Shown here: piece by piece, positions 47,415 through 56,683 of the stretch | Layout: each line of letters begins with the position of its first letter | Position numbering within the stretch: the first letter of the stretch is position 1 | NCBI GenBank assembly: GCA_910589415.1 | Contig: OU342630.1 | Coordinates: 47,462,012-47,526,011 of the forward strand | Reading direction: 5' to 3' | Length of the DNA: 64,000 bases | From: Malachius bipustulatus | Taxonomy: Eukaryota > Arthropoda > Insecta > Coleoptera > Melyridae | Notes under the pieces: generated by a model | Databases searched by the model: none | Told to the model about the DNA's origin: nothing | Seen by the model: the letters and a program-made list of their open reading frames with translations, nothing else | Position numbers and translations under genes: made by a program

Positions 47415-48239
47415 ATGCCAATCATCTGTCTAATATGTGATGGTGCGGTTACGCCCACCACACCGTCGGTTAGATGTGCGGGAACATGTAGAAAGCACGC
47501 TCATCTCAAATGTGCGGGACTGGCTGATGGCGCTCTTGTCTGGACGTGTGTCAAATGCATGGGCGTCGTTGGCAACTCTCATCAGATGGTCCAGCAGTTG
47601 CAACACTTTATCGCCGAGCAATTCGCGTCCATGAGGGCCGATCTGAAGTCCTCCTTTGATAGTTTTGCCGAGAAGATCAATGATCGAGTTCTGGCCCTCG
47701 AGAGTGACGTTGAGGGACTGAGCAACAGGTTGACTGCACTTGAATCATCGAACAAGAGTATTATGGTCCCAACGCAAGACATGAACAGCATGATGAATGA
47801 GCTGGAGGATAGAAGTAGGCGTGCCAGGAACGTGTTGCTTTTTGGAATCAATGAGGCTGTGGGTGATAGTTCTGAAGCGAGGATCTCGGAAGATGTAAAG
47901 CAGATCAATATAATTCTCCGCTCTATTGGGTCACTTCCCAAACCAGTGAGTATATCTCGATTAGGCATCTACAACCCACAAAAGGTTCGGCCTGTGAAAA
48001 TTACCTGCAGCGACGAGGAGGCGGCCAGGACATACTTGAAGTCTAACAAAACAAATTCGGTTCGCAAATATCATTTTCGTTCGGACTTGACTGTGAGGCA
48101 GAGAAAAACCTACAGAGAAGTCATTAGGGAATTTAAGACTAGGAGAGAGAGCGGCGAAAGTAACATCTTGCTTCGATACAAAGACAACATTCCATTCATT
48201 TCTATCAGATCGGATGCTCCTTCGCTGGCAAAAAACTAA
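47415..48239 (+). CDS. ORF1 protein with PHD-like zinc finger (non-LTR element)
   Basis: The 274-residue frame is intact. Residues 5-48 form a C4-H-C3 cluster (C5, C8, C21, C25, H30, C33, C45, C48) with a W two residues before C45, typical of a PHD finger. Residues of about 58-130 are rich in heptad-like Leu/Ile/Met and probably form a coiled coil. From about residue 135 (RRARNVLLFGI) to 225, an RRM-like or L1-type C-terminal domain is likely, ending basic. PHD-finger plus coiled-coil ORF1 proteins are known from several insect and CR1-like non-LTR elements, where they bind RNA and chaperone it. The start is the first Met before the finger. Codon use is GC-richer than the surroundings. Confidence 0.8.
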   Translation: MPIICLICDGAVTPTTPSVRCAGTCRKHAHLKCAGLADGALVWTCVKCMGVVGNSHQMVQQLQHFIAEQFASMRADLKSSFDSFAEKINDRVLALESDVEGLSNRLTALESSNKSIMVPTQDMNSMMNELEDRSRRARNVLLFGINEAVGDSSEARISEDVKQINIILRSIGSLPKPVSISRLGIYNPQKVRPVKITCSDEEAARTYLKSNKTNSVRKYHFRSDLTVRQRKTYREVIREFKTRRESGESNILLRYKDNIPFISIRSDAPSLAKN

Positions 48240-48701
48240 TTGTTTCCGACAGATTGCGAGAAGACGGTGTCGCCTGTGAGGCAGTGGAACATCGCTCCAA
48301 GTCTATTGTGTTATCGTGTCTTTCAACGTAGTTGCTGATCGGTGTGACATCAGTGTTGACTCTTTCAGAGAGATCAAAAAACAAGTTGTTGATTGCTTTA
48401 GTGGGGAGTAACTCCGAATCCTGCTGGATGGTTGAGGGTGTACAACGTAACTTGCTGTGGGGTAAAGATGGGGAGGAATAGTATGCATAAGAGGGCGAAT
48501 TGCTCGTATTCATTATTGGTATAGCTCGAGCTCTGCTCCCTCATTGTCTACTTTGTATTGTATATTTAGTTTATCTTTAAGTTTTCTGGGTGATTTGTTA
48601 ATGTATCTAGGCATACAAACTGACTTATTAGCTTATTTTAGTTTTTGATTGTGTGAATGTTTCCTGTTATTAGGTTTTTGTACCTGTTGGAAATAAATTC
48701 T

Positions 48702-48728
48702 GTTATTATTATTATTATTATTATTATT
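48702..48728. repeat. (TTA)n tail of the retroelement
   Basis: About nine TTA units directly before the foldback arm resumes. Confidence 0.9.
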
Positions 48729-49167
48729 AAGTGCGACACACTGTATAAAAATTTCATCTACATCATGGAATACCGCTTAAAAAGTTAAGATAGGGACATC
48801 TAAGCCGTTTTTCGATATTTAGAGCCGTGTCCGATGTACACTGCTTTCAAAATGGAAAATTGCGATGTTAATTTGTTTATAACTCGTAAACTACTCGATT
48901 TAAACTGCAACTGTAAAAGCCATTCCTACTGGATTTTCTCAGACAATCTGAAAATAAATGTAATAATATGTGTCCCCGAGTGTGTCCCATCATTTAAAAA
49001 ATAGACAATGTCGTCATTACTAAGTCAAGGAACACCCTGTATAAAATATTTTTACGTCAATAGAACATAAATTAAATTTGAAAATTAACCTGTTTCGGGA
49101 TTTCTTAAAAAAAAAATTTTCAAGGAAGAATTTAGGGGTGGCAAGTTTTCAAATTGACACCTTGTAT

Positions 49168-50583
49168 GCATAAATAACCATTTGCTACTTCGCCGTATCT
49201 TTTGGATTCGATTTAGGGACATAAAAATTATTGACATAATAGACTTTTCAAATTAAGTCGACTATAGAGTGTACAATAGAGTCATCCATCAGCATTTTTC
49301 TTGATGCTCTCAGTATGATTGGCATATTTACTTAATTTAAAAAATCAAAAAATAAGCCTCATTCTTGTTCGGTTTATAATAATATTTCAGAATCTCAGAG
49401 GAATTTCAGAGGGAATTTGATGATGGTAACATATAATGATAATGGGTGATACTATTAGGAGGGTATAGAAGAAAATATCGATAGACTATCATTATTATAA
49501 AAAGACAGTTTGAAATGCGGGCAATTAAATTGAAGGTAAGTTACCTATAAGCGCATAAGTACATGCAGTATAGACACTTTTGATCTGGCTAATTTTGATT
49601 AATGTTATTAATATTAATTATATTAATGTTATTAATTATATTAGTCAAGGTATAAAAAAGGCTCATTAGAACTAATATAAATTGACTGGTGTTTATTTAA
49701 TTACATCTTTCATATAAGTAGGTACCTCTATAACTACTAAGTTAATATCGTAAATGAATAATTGAAAAAATTATTGAAATAAACCACATATTATTATTAG
49801 ACCTAATACACTTGTATTCTGCGATTTCTTCTGATTATTTTTTTTTTATTGCTGGTTTTAGTATTCCTACTTAATTTTTCTATAAGTATAATAATTTCAA
49901 ATAATTTACAATTACCCAATTAAGTCTAATTACCTACTGGTAATTATAATATATAAATTTAAAAAATAGGTAGGTACCTAGGTACTTTAATTTCCTTATA
50001 ACTGCCTACTCAAAATATATAATAACAAACAATTATTGAAAAAAATGGGAAAGTATAGCTTTCTATACAATTTGAATGATAATTTCGATCTCAACATTTT
50101 TGCAAAAAGTCCCATAAGATACAATCTTTAGGTATAAGAGCTTGATTCCAAATTTCTTATTCTAACATATGCGCGAGAGCAAAGATATTGAGTTTGTAAA
50201 AAGTATATTATTTTTGGTAAAAAGAAAGAAAATTAGCAGGTTCGTACCAGGCATTTCATAAAATTAATAAAAAAATATCTTCTATACATGCACACATTGC
50301 ACACCTTTGCTTGACCGCTACCTTAGGCATGCATAATTGAAAATAATTTCTCCAATAGTCAGCATTTGCAAAGGAAATATTAAATTTTCTTGCGGCCAAT
50401 GAGCCATGGAAGAATGACATGAAAAAGAACCAGTGTTAAAGACCTAAAGTGAAATTTACTTCATTTTTAAGCGAAGATAATTTCAAGTAATCGTCCGCTT
50501 CCCCAATCAAATTAAAGCAAAATACTTTTATGTCGTGACCACAAATTGAACAACAGACTGAAATTGCGATGGCCGTCTTGTCG
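49168..50583. other. intergenic, no feature recognised
   Basis: AT-rich, with TAGGTACC-like short runs near 49960. One GGCTCATTAG near 49660 recalls the small palindromic MITE, but the rest does not match. Confidence 0.35.
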
Positions 50584-51559
50584 TATACAGGGTGTCCGGT
50601 AAGTACCTCCTAATCTCTCGGGAGCATACAGGGGAGGTCAAAATAAACCTAGTCTGTCATAAAAAAAACATTCCTAGAGTGTCCCTAAACGGAGATACAG
50701 AGCCTCAAAATGGTACCCTAAGATTTACTTTTTTGGCTCTAACTTTTAAACCGACCTGTATATTTTGATGAAATTTTTTTTTTTTTATAGAGGCCATAAA
50801 GACTCATTAAGCCATATCAGAGTGGATGTTTGACGTCCTAAAGGAAGTCAGGAACGGACTTACCACCACACTCATTGTGTCAAAGTTTTGACAGGTGTCA
50901 TTTTACAGAGCTGAAAACTTATTTTTTAAATACGCTGGTCATTCATCTTCACAAAAGGTACTCTTAATTTATTTCGATAAAACTAGCGGTTCTCAAGATA
51001 AATCGACTTTTATGCGAATTTTGATCAAGTTCCGTCAATAGCAATCCATTATGTAGGTAGGTTTATCAACATGAACCTGATTTTTACCTGTTTGTGTTTA
51101 GCATCAGTAACTTTTGAGTGTTTCGCATACCTAAAAACCGATTTATCTCGAAAACCGTCAGTTTTACCGAAATAAATTAAGAGCACCTTTTTTAAAGATG
51201 AAGTATTAGACAATTCAAAAAAATAGTTTTTAGCTCTGTAAAGTGACACCTGTCAAAATTTAGACTCAACGAGTATGATGGTAAGTCCGTTCCTGTCTTC
51301 CCTGACGACGTCAAACATCGACTTTAATATGGCCTGATGGCTCTCTGTAGCCTCTATAAAGTGTTTAAATTCCATCCAATTATACAGGTCGGTTCAAAAG
51401 TTAGAGCCAAAAAAGTAAATTGCGGGGCACCCTTTTAGGGCTCCATATCTCCGTTTGGGGACACTCTAGGAATTTTTTTTTTTACGATAGACTAGGTTTT
51501 TTTGACCTCCCCTGTATGCTCCCGAGAGATTAGGAGGTACTTACCGGACACCCTGTATA
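50584..51559. mobile_element. foldback element, about 975 bp, tips TACAGGGTGTCCGGTAAG
   Basis: TATACAGGGTGTCCGGTAAG and CTTACCGGACACCCTGTATA are exact inverses. The arms continue through CTCCTAATCTCTCGGGAGCA and pair for about 430 bp to a centre near 51040. The right end shares its last four bases with the left end of the next foldback. Confidence 0.93.
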
Positions 51560-51714
51560 CAGGGTGTTACAAAAAAGGAGGTCAAGCTCTTGGCCACAGA
51601 TTGTTGGGCCAAAAATAATGACACTTTCCTTATGCCATTTTTCACATAGGCGTCCCATTTTCAAGATACAGGGTGTCAAACTTTAAATAAAAAAAAAAAA
51701 TTTATCAATAACTC

Positions 51715-51725
51715 CGTTATTTTTT
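51715..51725. repeat. target-site duplication of the Jockey-type insertion, left copy
   Basis: CGTTATTTTTT here is repeated at 53533-53543. The intact right arm of the foldback has this 11-mer only once (inverse near 55551), which confirms it as a duplication. Confidence 0.85.
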
Positions 51726-53532
51726 TTTTTTTTATTTTTTTTATTGCCGGCTCAACATATTGTACACAATGTTATTCACGCAGCAGTTTTGAATTTATTT
51801 ACATGATTTATTTACATGTCATTGACTGTTGAACCATGGCTTCAGTCATTATCGTCGTCGTTGGTAGCGAAGATGTCTTGCGGAAGCTTTCTTGTCAGTC
51901 GTGTGTGTATATTTCTTTGTCCGATGTTATAGAATCTGGCGCCTTCGCAGTTTCGTAATTGATTGAAGAATTTGGCTGCAACCTTTTTGATGATGTCATG
52001 GATAGTTGGGATTGAGAGTTCGTCGTGTAGTTGGTGGTTTCTCATGTACCATGGTGCATCTGTGGCTATTCTCAGGACCTTGTTTTGAAGAGTTTGAATT
52101 TTCTTAATGTTTGTTGCCGATGTATTTCCCCAGACAGGACATGCGTATAACAATAGCGGTCTTATCAATGATTTGTAGAGAAGTAGAGCACACTCGATCT
52201 TCAGGGATGACTTCCTATTTAGAACGGGGTAGAGTTGTGTCATTCTCGCGTACGCTTGGTTGAGTTTATTGTTAATGTGATGACTCCAGGTAAGACGCGT
52301 ATCCAGGTGTGCTCCCAGGTATTTCACTGTTTGGTCTTTGGTCTTCCATGTTATATCTATGTCGTCAATGGTTATGGTCTCGGGATTTGCGATCTGTCTA
52401 AGAGTAAATATTTTGGCTTCGCATTTCTGAGGGTTGATTTTAATATTCCACGTTTTGAGCCATTTGGTTGTGATATTTATTGCTTCCTGTAGCTGCTTTA
52501 TAGCGTTACTTAGCTCCCAGTGTTGCGTTATTATGGCTGTATCATCGGCATACATGCCGATTATGGCTGATATTTCGGGTAGGTCACTCATATAAATGTT
52601 GAACAGGCTTGGGCCAAGAATGCTACCTTGAGGTACTCCTGCCTGTATTGGAGCTGTTGCTGAAACTTTTGACCCCATTTTAATTGAAAACGTTCTGTTT
52701 TCAAGAAATGAAAAAATAATAGCTGTTATGGAGTCTGGAAGATTTAAATGCAGTAGTTTGTATTTAAGACCTTCTAGCCACACTTTATCGAATGCCTGAG
52801 CTATGTCTAGGAATACGGCGGTTGTGTATTGCTTATTTTCGAATCCTTTTTCTATTACTTCTGTTATTCTGAGTAGTTGTTGTTGAGTGGAGTGTCTTTT
52901 CCGAAAGCCAAATTGGTAAGGTGGTAGTGTGTTCGTTTCCGTTAGATGATCTTCTAGTCTGATATGTATTATCCTTTCAAGCAGTTTTGATAGTGTGGTG
53001 AGGAGGCTGATCGGTCGATAGCTCTCAAGTTTGTTCTTGTTTTTTCCTGGTTTATGGAACAGAAGTATTTCAGCATGTTTCCATTTTCTTGGGAAGTAAC
53101 CCATTCGCATGCACGCATTGAAGAGTGAAGCAAGAAATGCCAGTAGCTTGTCAGTCAGATTTTTAAGTAACATGTTGGGTATGAGATCGTGTCCTGGCGT
53201 TTTTTTAATAGGAAGAGTCTTGATTATTGTTTTGATCTCAGTAGGTGATGTCGGTGCAATTACTCCAGGTAAAGGTACATGGCTTTCTATATAGTTGGTT
53301 ACGTGAAGCTGATGTTGTGGTTTGGTGTCGTTGTGAGGTGTGAATACCTTTTTGAAGTGTTCGGAAAATATATCGCATTTCTCGACATCTGTTACATAGG
53401 TTTTGTTGTCTATTGAAATTGGCGGTATTGTTTGGGGTTGGCATAGAATTTTTCTTGTTGCTTTCCATAAGTTTGTGTCATGAGGATGAAGTTGTTTGAT
53501 GTAGGTTTTGTAATTGTTTATTCTATGCTCGT
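51726..53532 (-). mobile_element. 5'-truncated Jockey-type non-LTR retrotransposon
   Basis: It has a poly(A) tail on the minus strand (T run at 51726-51745), a 3' UTR of about 100 bp, an uninterrupted RT frame and perfect flanking 11-mers. The 5' end is cut between the endonuclease and RT domains, as is common for target-primed insertions. The intact frame and clean duplication suggest a recent insertion. Confidence 0.9.
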
Positions 53533-53614
53533 CGTTATTTTTTAAGATACTCACTTGAAAATTTGCATAGCCTTCTTTCTTATGCAGACACACATTTTTA
53601 GGAAAAAAAATCAA
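51842..53614 (-). CDS. Jockey-type reverse transcriptase, truncated, with foreign N-terminus
   Basis: The 590-codon frame contains RT blocks in order: ESYRPISLLTTLSKLLERII (about 197-216), YQFGFRKRHSTQQQLLRI (about 233-250), TTAVFLDIAQAFDKVW (about 264-279, catalytic Asp), AGVPQGSILGPSLFNIY (about 325-341), and the active-site GMYADDTAII (YADD at 355-358). A C-terminal region with YACPVWGN and a tail typical of Jockey ORF2 follows. The apurinic-type endonuclease that normally forms the first 230 residues is missing. The first 27 or so residues, including the Met, are encoded by the foldback arm, so the start is accidental. There is no RNase H, as in Jockey. It is unlikely to be expressed as a functional enzyme. 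Confidence 0.88.
   Translation of the reverse strand: MIFFPKNVCLHKKEGYANFQVSILKNNDEHRINNYKTYIKQLHPHDTNLWKATRKILCQPQTIPPISIDNKTYVTDVEKCDIFSEHFKKVFTPHNDTKPQHQLHVTNYIESHVPLPGVIAPTSPTEIKTIIKTLPIKKTPGHDLIPNMLLKNLTDKLLAFLASLFNACMRMGYFPRKWKHAEILLFHKPGKNKNKLESYRPISLLTTLSKLLERIIHIRLEDHLTETNTLPPYQFGFRKRHSTQQQLLRITEVIEKGFENKQYTTAVFLDIAQAFDKVWLEGLKYKLLHLNLPDSITAIIFSFLENRTFSIKMGSKVSATAPIQAGVPQGSILGPSLFNIYMSDLPEISAIIGMYADDTAIITQHWELSNAIKQLQEAINITTKWLKTWNIKINPQKCEAKIFTLRQIANPETITIDDIDITWKTKDQTVKYLGAHLDTRLTWSHHINNKLNQAYARMTQLYPVLNRKSSLKIECALLLYKSLIRPLLLYACPVWGNTSATNIKKIQTLQNKVLRIATDAPWYMRNHQLHDELSIPTIHDIIKKVAAKFFNQLRNCEGARFYNIGQRNIHTRLTRKLPQDIFATNDDDND
53533..53543. repeat. target-site duplication of the Jockey-type insertion, right copy
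   Basis: CGTTATTTTTT, identical to 51715-51725. On the minus strand it encodes the KNN just before the retrotransposon sequence. Confidence 0.85.
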
Positions 53615-54171
53615 AGAAAATCCAAGCGCGAGCGCACGAAAGGGGGTTTATGTCAGACCTTGGCCCCCCAACATTTTTCTGCGTACGCCTATGGCTCTGA
53701 TGTATGGTTTTTTTGATTGAGCGTTTATTTGTTTTACTATCCTCACTCTTATATCATTTTGATTTAGGCCTTCGTTTACGAGATATATCAACATGTTTGG
53801 GTGTGTGTCATTGATCAACTTACTGATATTTAAATTTTTCAATTTCTTTTTTATTTTCAATAATTAAACATGGCGGTGTATTAAATTACCTTTTCTCACT
53901 ACCACCTCGGTAAGTTGACGTTTCATTGTTAAAAAGTCGACTGTAATGGTAAGTGAAACAAATGTAGGATAATACAATAAAAACTGTAACTAAGGGCAGA
54001 AAAGACAACTTACCGCTTAAGGTCACTTGCCGTAGGGGGATAGCGACAATGAGGAAGTGCGTCTCTAACAATCAAAATTAACAAATTGGTGGCAAGCCTA
54101 GCAACGCCAGAATATAAAATCATAGTTTGAAACGTCATCGATAAACGTCACAATTTTTACAAGCTATTTTT

Positions 54172-54195
54172 CTGACCTGACCTGACCTGACCTGA
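54172..54195 (-). repeat. short (TCAGG)n array
   Basis: Four to five CCTGA units on the plus strand (TCAGG on minus), in the loop of the large foldback. Compare 26031-26061. Confidence 0.6.
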
Positions 54196-54375
54196 GCTTC
54201 GCTTCGGTCCTCAAACGATCACCTCAGATAAAAAAGTTCACTTACCCATCTTGGAACGCAAATAACTATTTCTACAATATCTTATGTTAAAAAGCCTACA
54301 ACTAAAAACAACGAAATAAAAATAATAAAAGTTTAAACTAAACACATTAATTATTGAATATTGAAGATGATTAAT

Positions 54376-54992
54376 TCAAATTAAATGTTCAACATGTCTG
54401 CCATCTTCGTGAATGCACATTCGGGCTCTTTTGAGGAGAGAGAACCGAATATGCTGAAAAATTTGTGGTTTTAGCCTAAATAGCTGCCCGCCTTCTACAA
54501 TTCGTTGACGCAAATGTTGTTCACTTAATATTGGAACCTTGTGCACGAAATCTTTCAAAAACCCCCAAAAACAAAAATCTAACGGATTGAAGTCGGGGGA
54601 ACGAGCTGGCCAATAAGCAGGTGCATCCTGTCCCCTGCCAATCCAGCGGTTAGGAAAGATTAAATGTAAATAGTCCCGAACATTTAGACCGTAATGCGGC
54701 GGAGCACCGTCAAGCTGAAACCACATATTCTGTCGGACCGCTAGAGGCACATCATCAGTAACTCTATGAAAGTACCTTGTAAGAATAAATAAAACTCAGC
54801 AGCATTTAAACAGGGTGGCAGAAAAGTCGGACCTAAAAGAAAATTATCAACTATTCCCGCCCATACGTTTACTTTAAAATTTACTTGGTGATGTGCCGCT
54901 ACAGTAGCTTTTGGATTTGCATCTGCCCATACGTGAGTGTTGTGAATATTTGTTAATCCATTACGAGTAAATGTGGCTTCATCTGAGAACAA
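54376..54992 (-). pseudogene. mariner-like transposase, catalytic domain, one frameshift
   Basis: The first frame (54992-54741) reads MFSDEATFTRNGLTNIHN, HVWADANP and NVWAGIVDNFLLGPTFLP, with the first catalytic Asp in FSDE. After a frameshift near 54745, the second frame reads MPLAVRQNMWFQLDGAPPHY, NRWIGRG, WPARSPDFNPLDFCFWG and a C-terminus ending HEDGRHVEHLI. The second Asp (LDGAPPH) and third Asp (NPLDF) are 43 residues apart by this reading. The N-terminal DNA-binding region is absent on this strand; a piece resembling it lies inverted at 55165-55230. Confidence 0.83.
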
Positions 54993-54997
54993 AATGG

Positions 54998-55055
54998 ATT
55001 AATAATTATTAATAATAATAATTAATTAATAATTAATAATTATTTATTAATAATT
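54998..55055. repeat. AT-only stretch at the break in the transposase
   Basis: TTAATAATTATTAATAATAA and similar units fill this stretch. It starts where the catalytic-domain frame loses its expected upstream sequence. Confidence 0.85.
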
Positions 55056-55164
55056 GTTTCGACAACTAAACGTTGTTTTTATTTTCAAGGTCTGCTTAGA
55101 AAATTCTGTTGTCTTAAATAAATTACAGTTAGCATTTTAATCCGAATTTACCTATTATACTTTG

Positions 55165-55230
55165 ACTATTAGACGAACACGTTATGCAGAAACATACTAT
55201 CCGAATCAGCCACCACCGAATCACCGCTCT
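55165..55230 (+). pseudogene. possible inverted N-terminal transposase fragment
   Basis: The plus frame reads TIRRTRYAETYYPNQPPPNH, resembling the N-terminal segment (R-x-x-Y-A-E-x-Y-P-x-R-x-x-P) that in this transposase group precedes the catalytic domain. It faces away from the catalytic part at 54376-54992 and runs into the foldback arm. The match is short. Confidence 0.45.
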
Positions 55231-55712
55231 AAAAAGAAATTGGGAAATTTAAATATCAGTAAGTTGATCAATGACACACACCCAAACATGTTATTTGATA
55301 TATCTCGTAAACGAAGGCCTAAATCAAAATGTTATAAGAGTAAGGATAGTAAAACAAATAAACGCTCAATCAAAAAAACCATACATCAGAGCCATAGGCG
55401 TACGCAGAAAAATGTTGGGGGGCCAAGGTCTGCCATAAAACCCCTTTCGTGCGCTCGCGCTTGGATTTTCTTTGATTTTTTTCCCTAAAAATGTGTGTCT
55501 GTATAAGAAAGAAGGCTATGCAAATTTTCAAGTGAGTATCTTAAAAAATAACGGAGTTATTGATAAGAAACTTTTTTTTATTTAAAGTTTGACACCCTGT
55601 ATCTTGAAAATGGGACGCCTATGTGAAAAATGGCATAAGGAAAGTGTCATTATTTTTGGCCCAACAATCTGTGGCCAAGAGCTTGACCTCCTTTTTTGTA
55701 ACACCCTGTATA

Positions 55713-56683
55713 GGTACTTATGCAATAATTCAAGCAATAAGTGTGCAACTACTTTTTGTAATGCATTTGATCATGTGATATTTTTTTTTACATACTTAAT
55801 TGGTCTTGAATAATTATTGTATTGACTGTTTGATAGCCGTCTATAATATTCAAAAGATATTAATATTAGTATTCATTGAATTAAAATGAAAACTTAGTGC
55901 GACTGCACAAGAACAAGCGAATCTGAATTTATTCAAGGTAATGATAAATATCCCATGCATTGTAAGAAAAAACACGTACCTCAATGTCGCATCAAGAGAG
56001 GGCTAATGTTTATTAATTTAAAAATTAAATTATACAGAGAGCTAACATAATTCCTGGAAGGTCGAACATGGCATACATAGGACTTCATGGTTATACGCTC
56101 CTGTATTATTAACATATATGCACACACATTATATACTTATTTATTTTTGTCTAATTAATTATAACTTCCTACGATTGTTAAATAATAATATATATGTTCC
56201 GTTTCTGCTTCACTTGTCTTATATATGAACATGCAACACTGTCTAATAGTAACACAGACATCCTAAAAAAATCAACTACCTACTTTTAATAATACATGAC
56301 ACATTTTGGCTCTTTACAAGGAATTTCTGTCATATTTTGGGTTGGTTTTATTAATTTATTTGATAACACTTAATTATCTTTGGGAGGAAATAATAAATCC
56401 ATTCTTATATCTATGATTCATATTCTATGTTCATGGCATACCTATATTAATTATTGAAGAAATTTCATACGGCAATAGATGATAAGGGATTTAAAATAAT
56501 AAAAACTTCAATTTTTCGTTTTAACCTATTGGGTGTTTTTACTCTTCAGAAAAGTCTTGTTCTTGGTTCATCTCAGCGACATTCAGGAGCTCAAATGATT
56601 TAAAAAGAAAACATACCATCTCAGTAGCACTTATTACTAGGCTTACCATAATTTTGAAATCCCAAACCGGGACAAGAAATATA
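55713..56683. other. intergenic, no feature recognised
   Basis: AT-rich spacer between two foldbacks. Confidence 0.35.

Larger units (their letters stand above)
47035..48728 (+). mobile_element. ORF1-only non-LTR retroelement with (TTA)n tail
   Basis: The insert interrupts an otherwise continuous foldback arm (GTGTCTTCAT before it, GTGCGACACAC after it; the left arm has these joined by about six bases). It has a 5' leader of about 380 bp, one open frame, a 3' UTR of about 460 bp and a TTA repeat tail (48702-48728). No reverse transcriptase frame is present. It is either a non-autonomous element using another element's RT or an internally deleted copy. Confidence 0.75.
44952..49167. mobile_element. 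large foldback with two nested insertions
   Basis: The left end TATACAGGGTGTCAGTTTGA is matched by the inverted right end TCAAATTGACACCTTGTATG. The left arm runs 44952 to about 45842. The right arm is split: 46710-47034 pairs with 45440-45770, and 48729-49167 pairs with 44952-45430. The split is caused by an ORF1-type retroelement (47035-48728), and the centre holds a second foldback (45843-46709). Arm segments between 45160 and 45380 are homologous to the 885-bp family despite different tips. Confidence 0.85.
51556..55712. mobile_element. large foldback holding a Jockey-type insertion and transposase pieces
   Basis: The left end TATACAGGGTGTTACAAAAA and inverted right end TTTTTGTAACACCCTGTATA define it. 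The left arm (51556-51725 plus 53533-53860) pairs with the right arm (about 55235-55712), including AATGTTGGGGGGCCAAGG near 55410 against its inverse near 53655. The left arm is split by a retrotransposon flanked by an 11-bp duplication. The loop (about 53870-55230) carries rearranged mariner-like transposase fragments. Confidence 0.88.

Noticed and set aside
47582..47968. Minus-strand frame of 128 residues
   Set aside because: It is antisense to the PHD-finger ORF1 and has no motifs.
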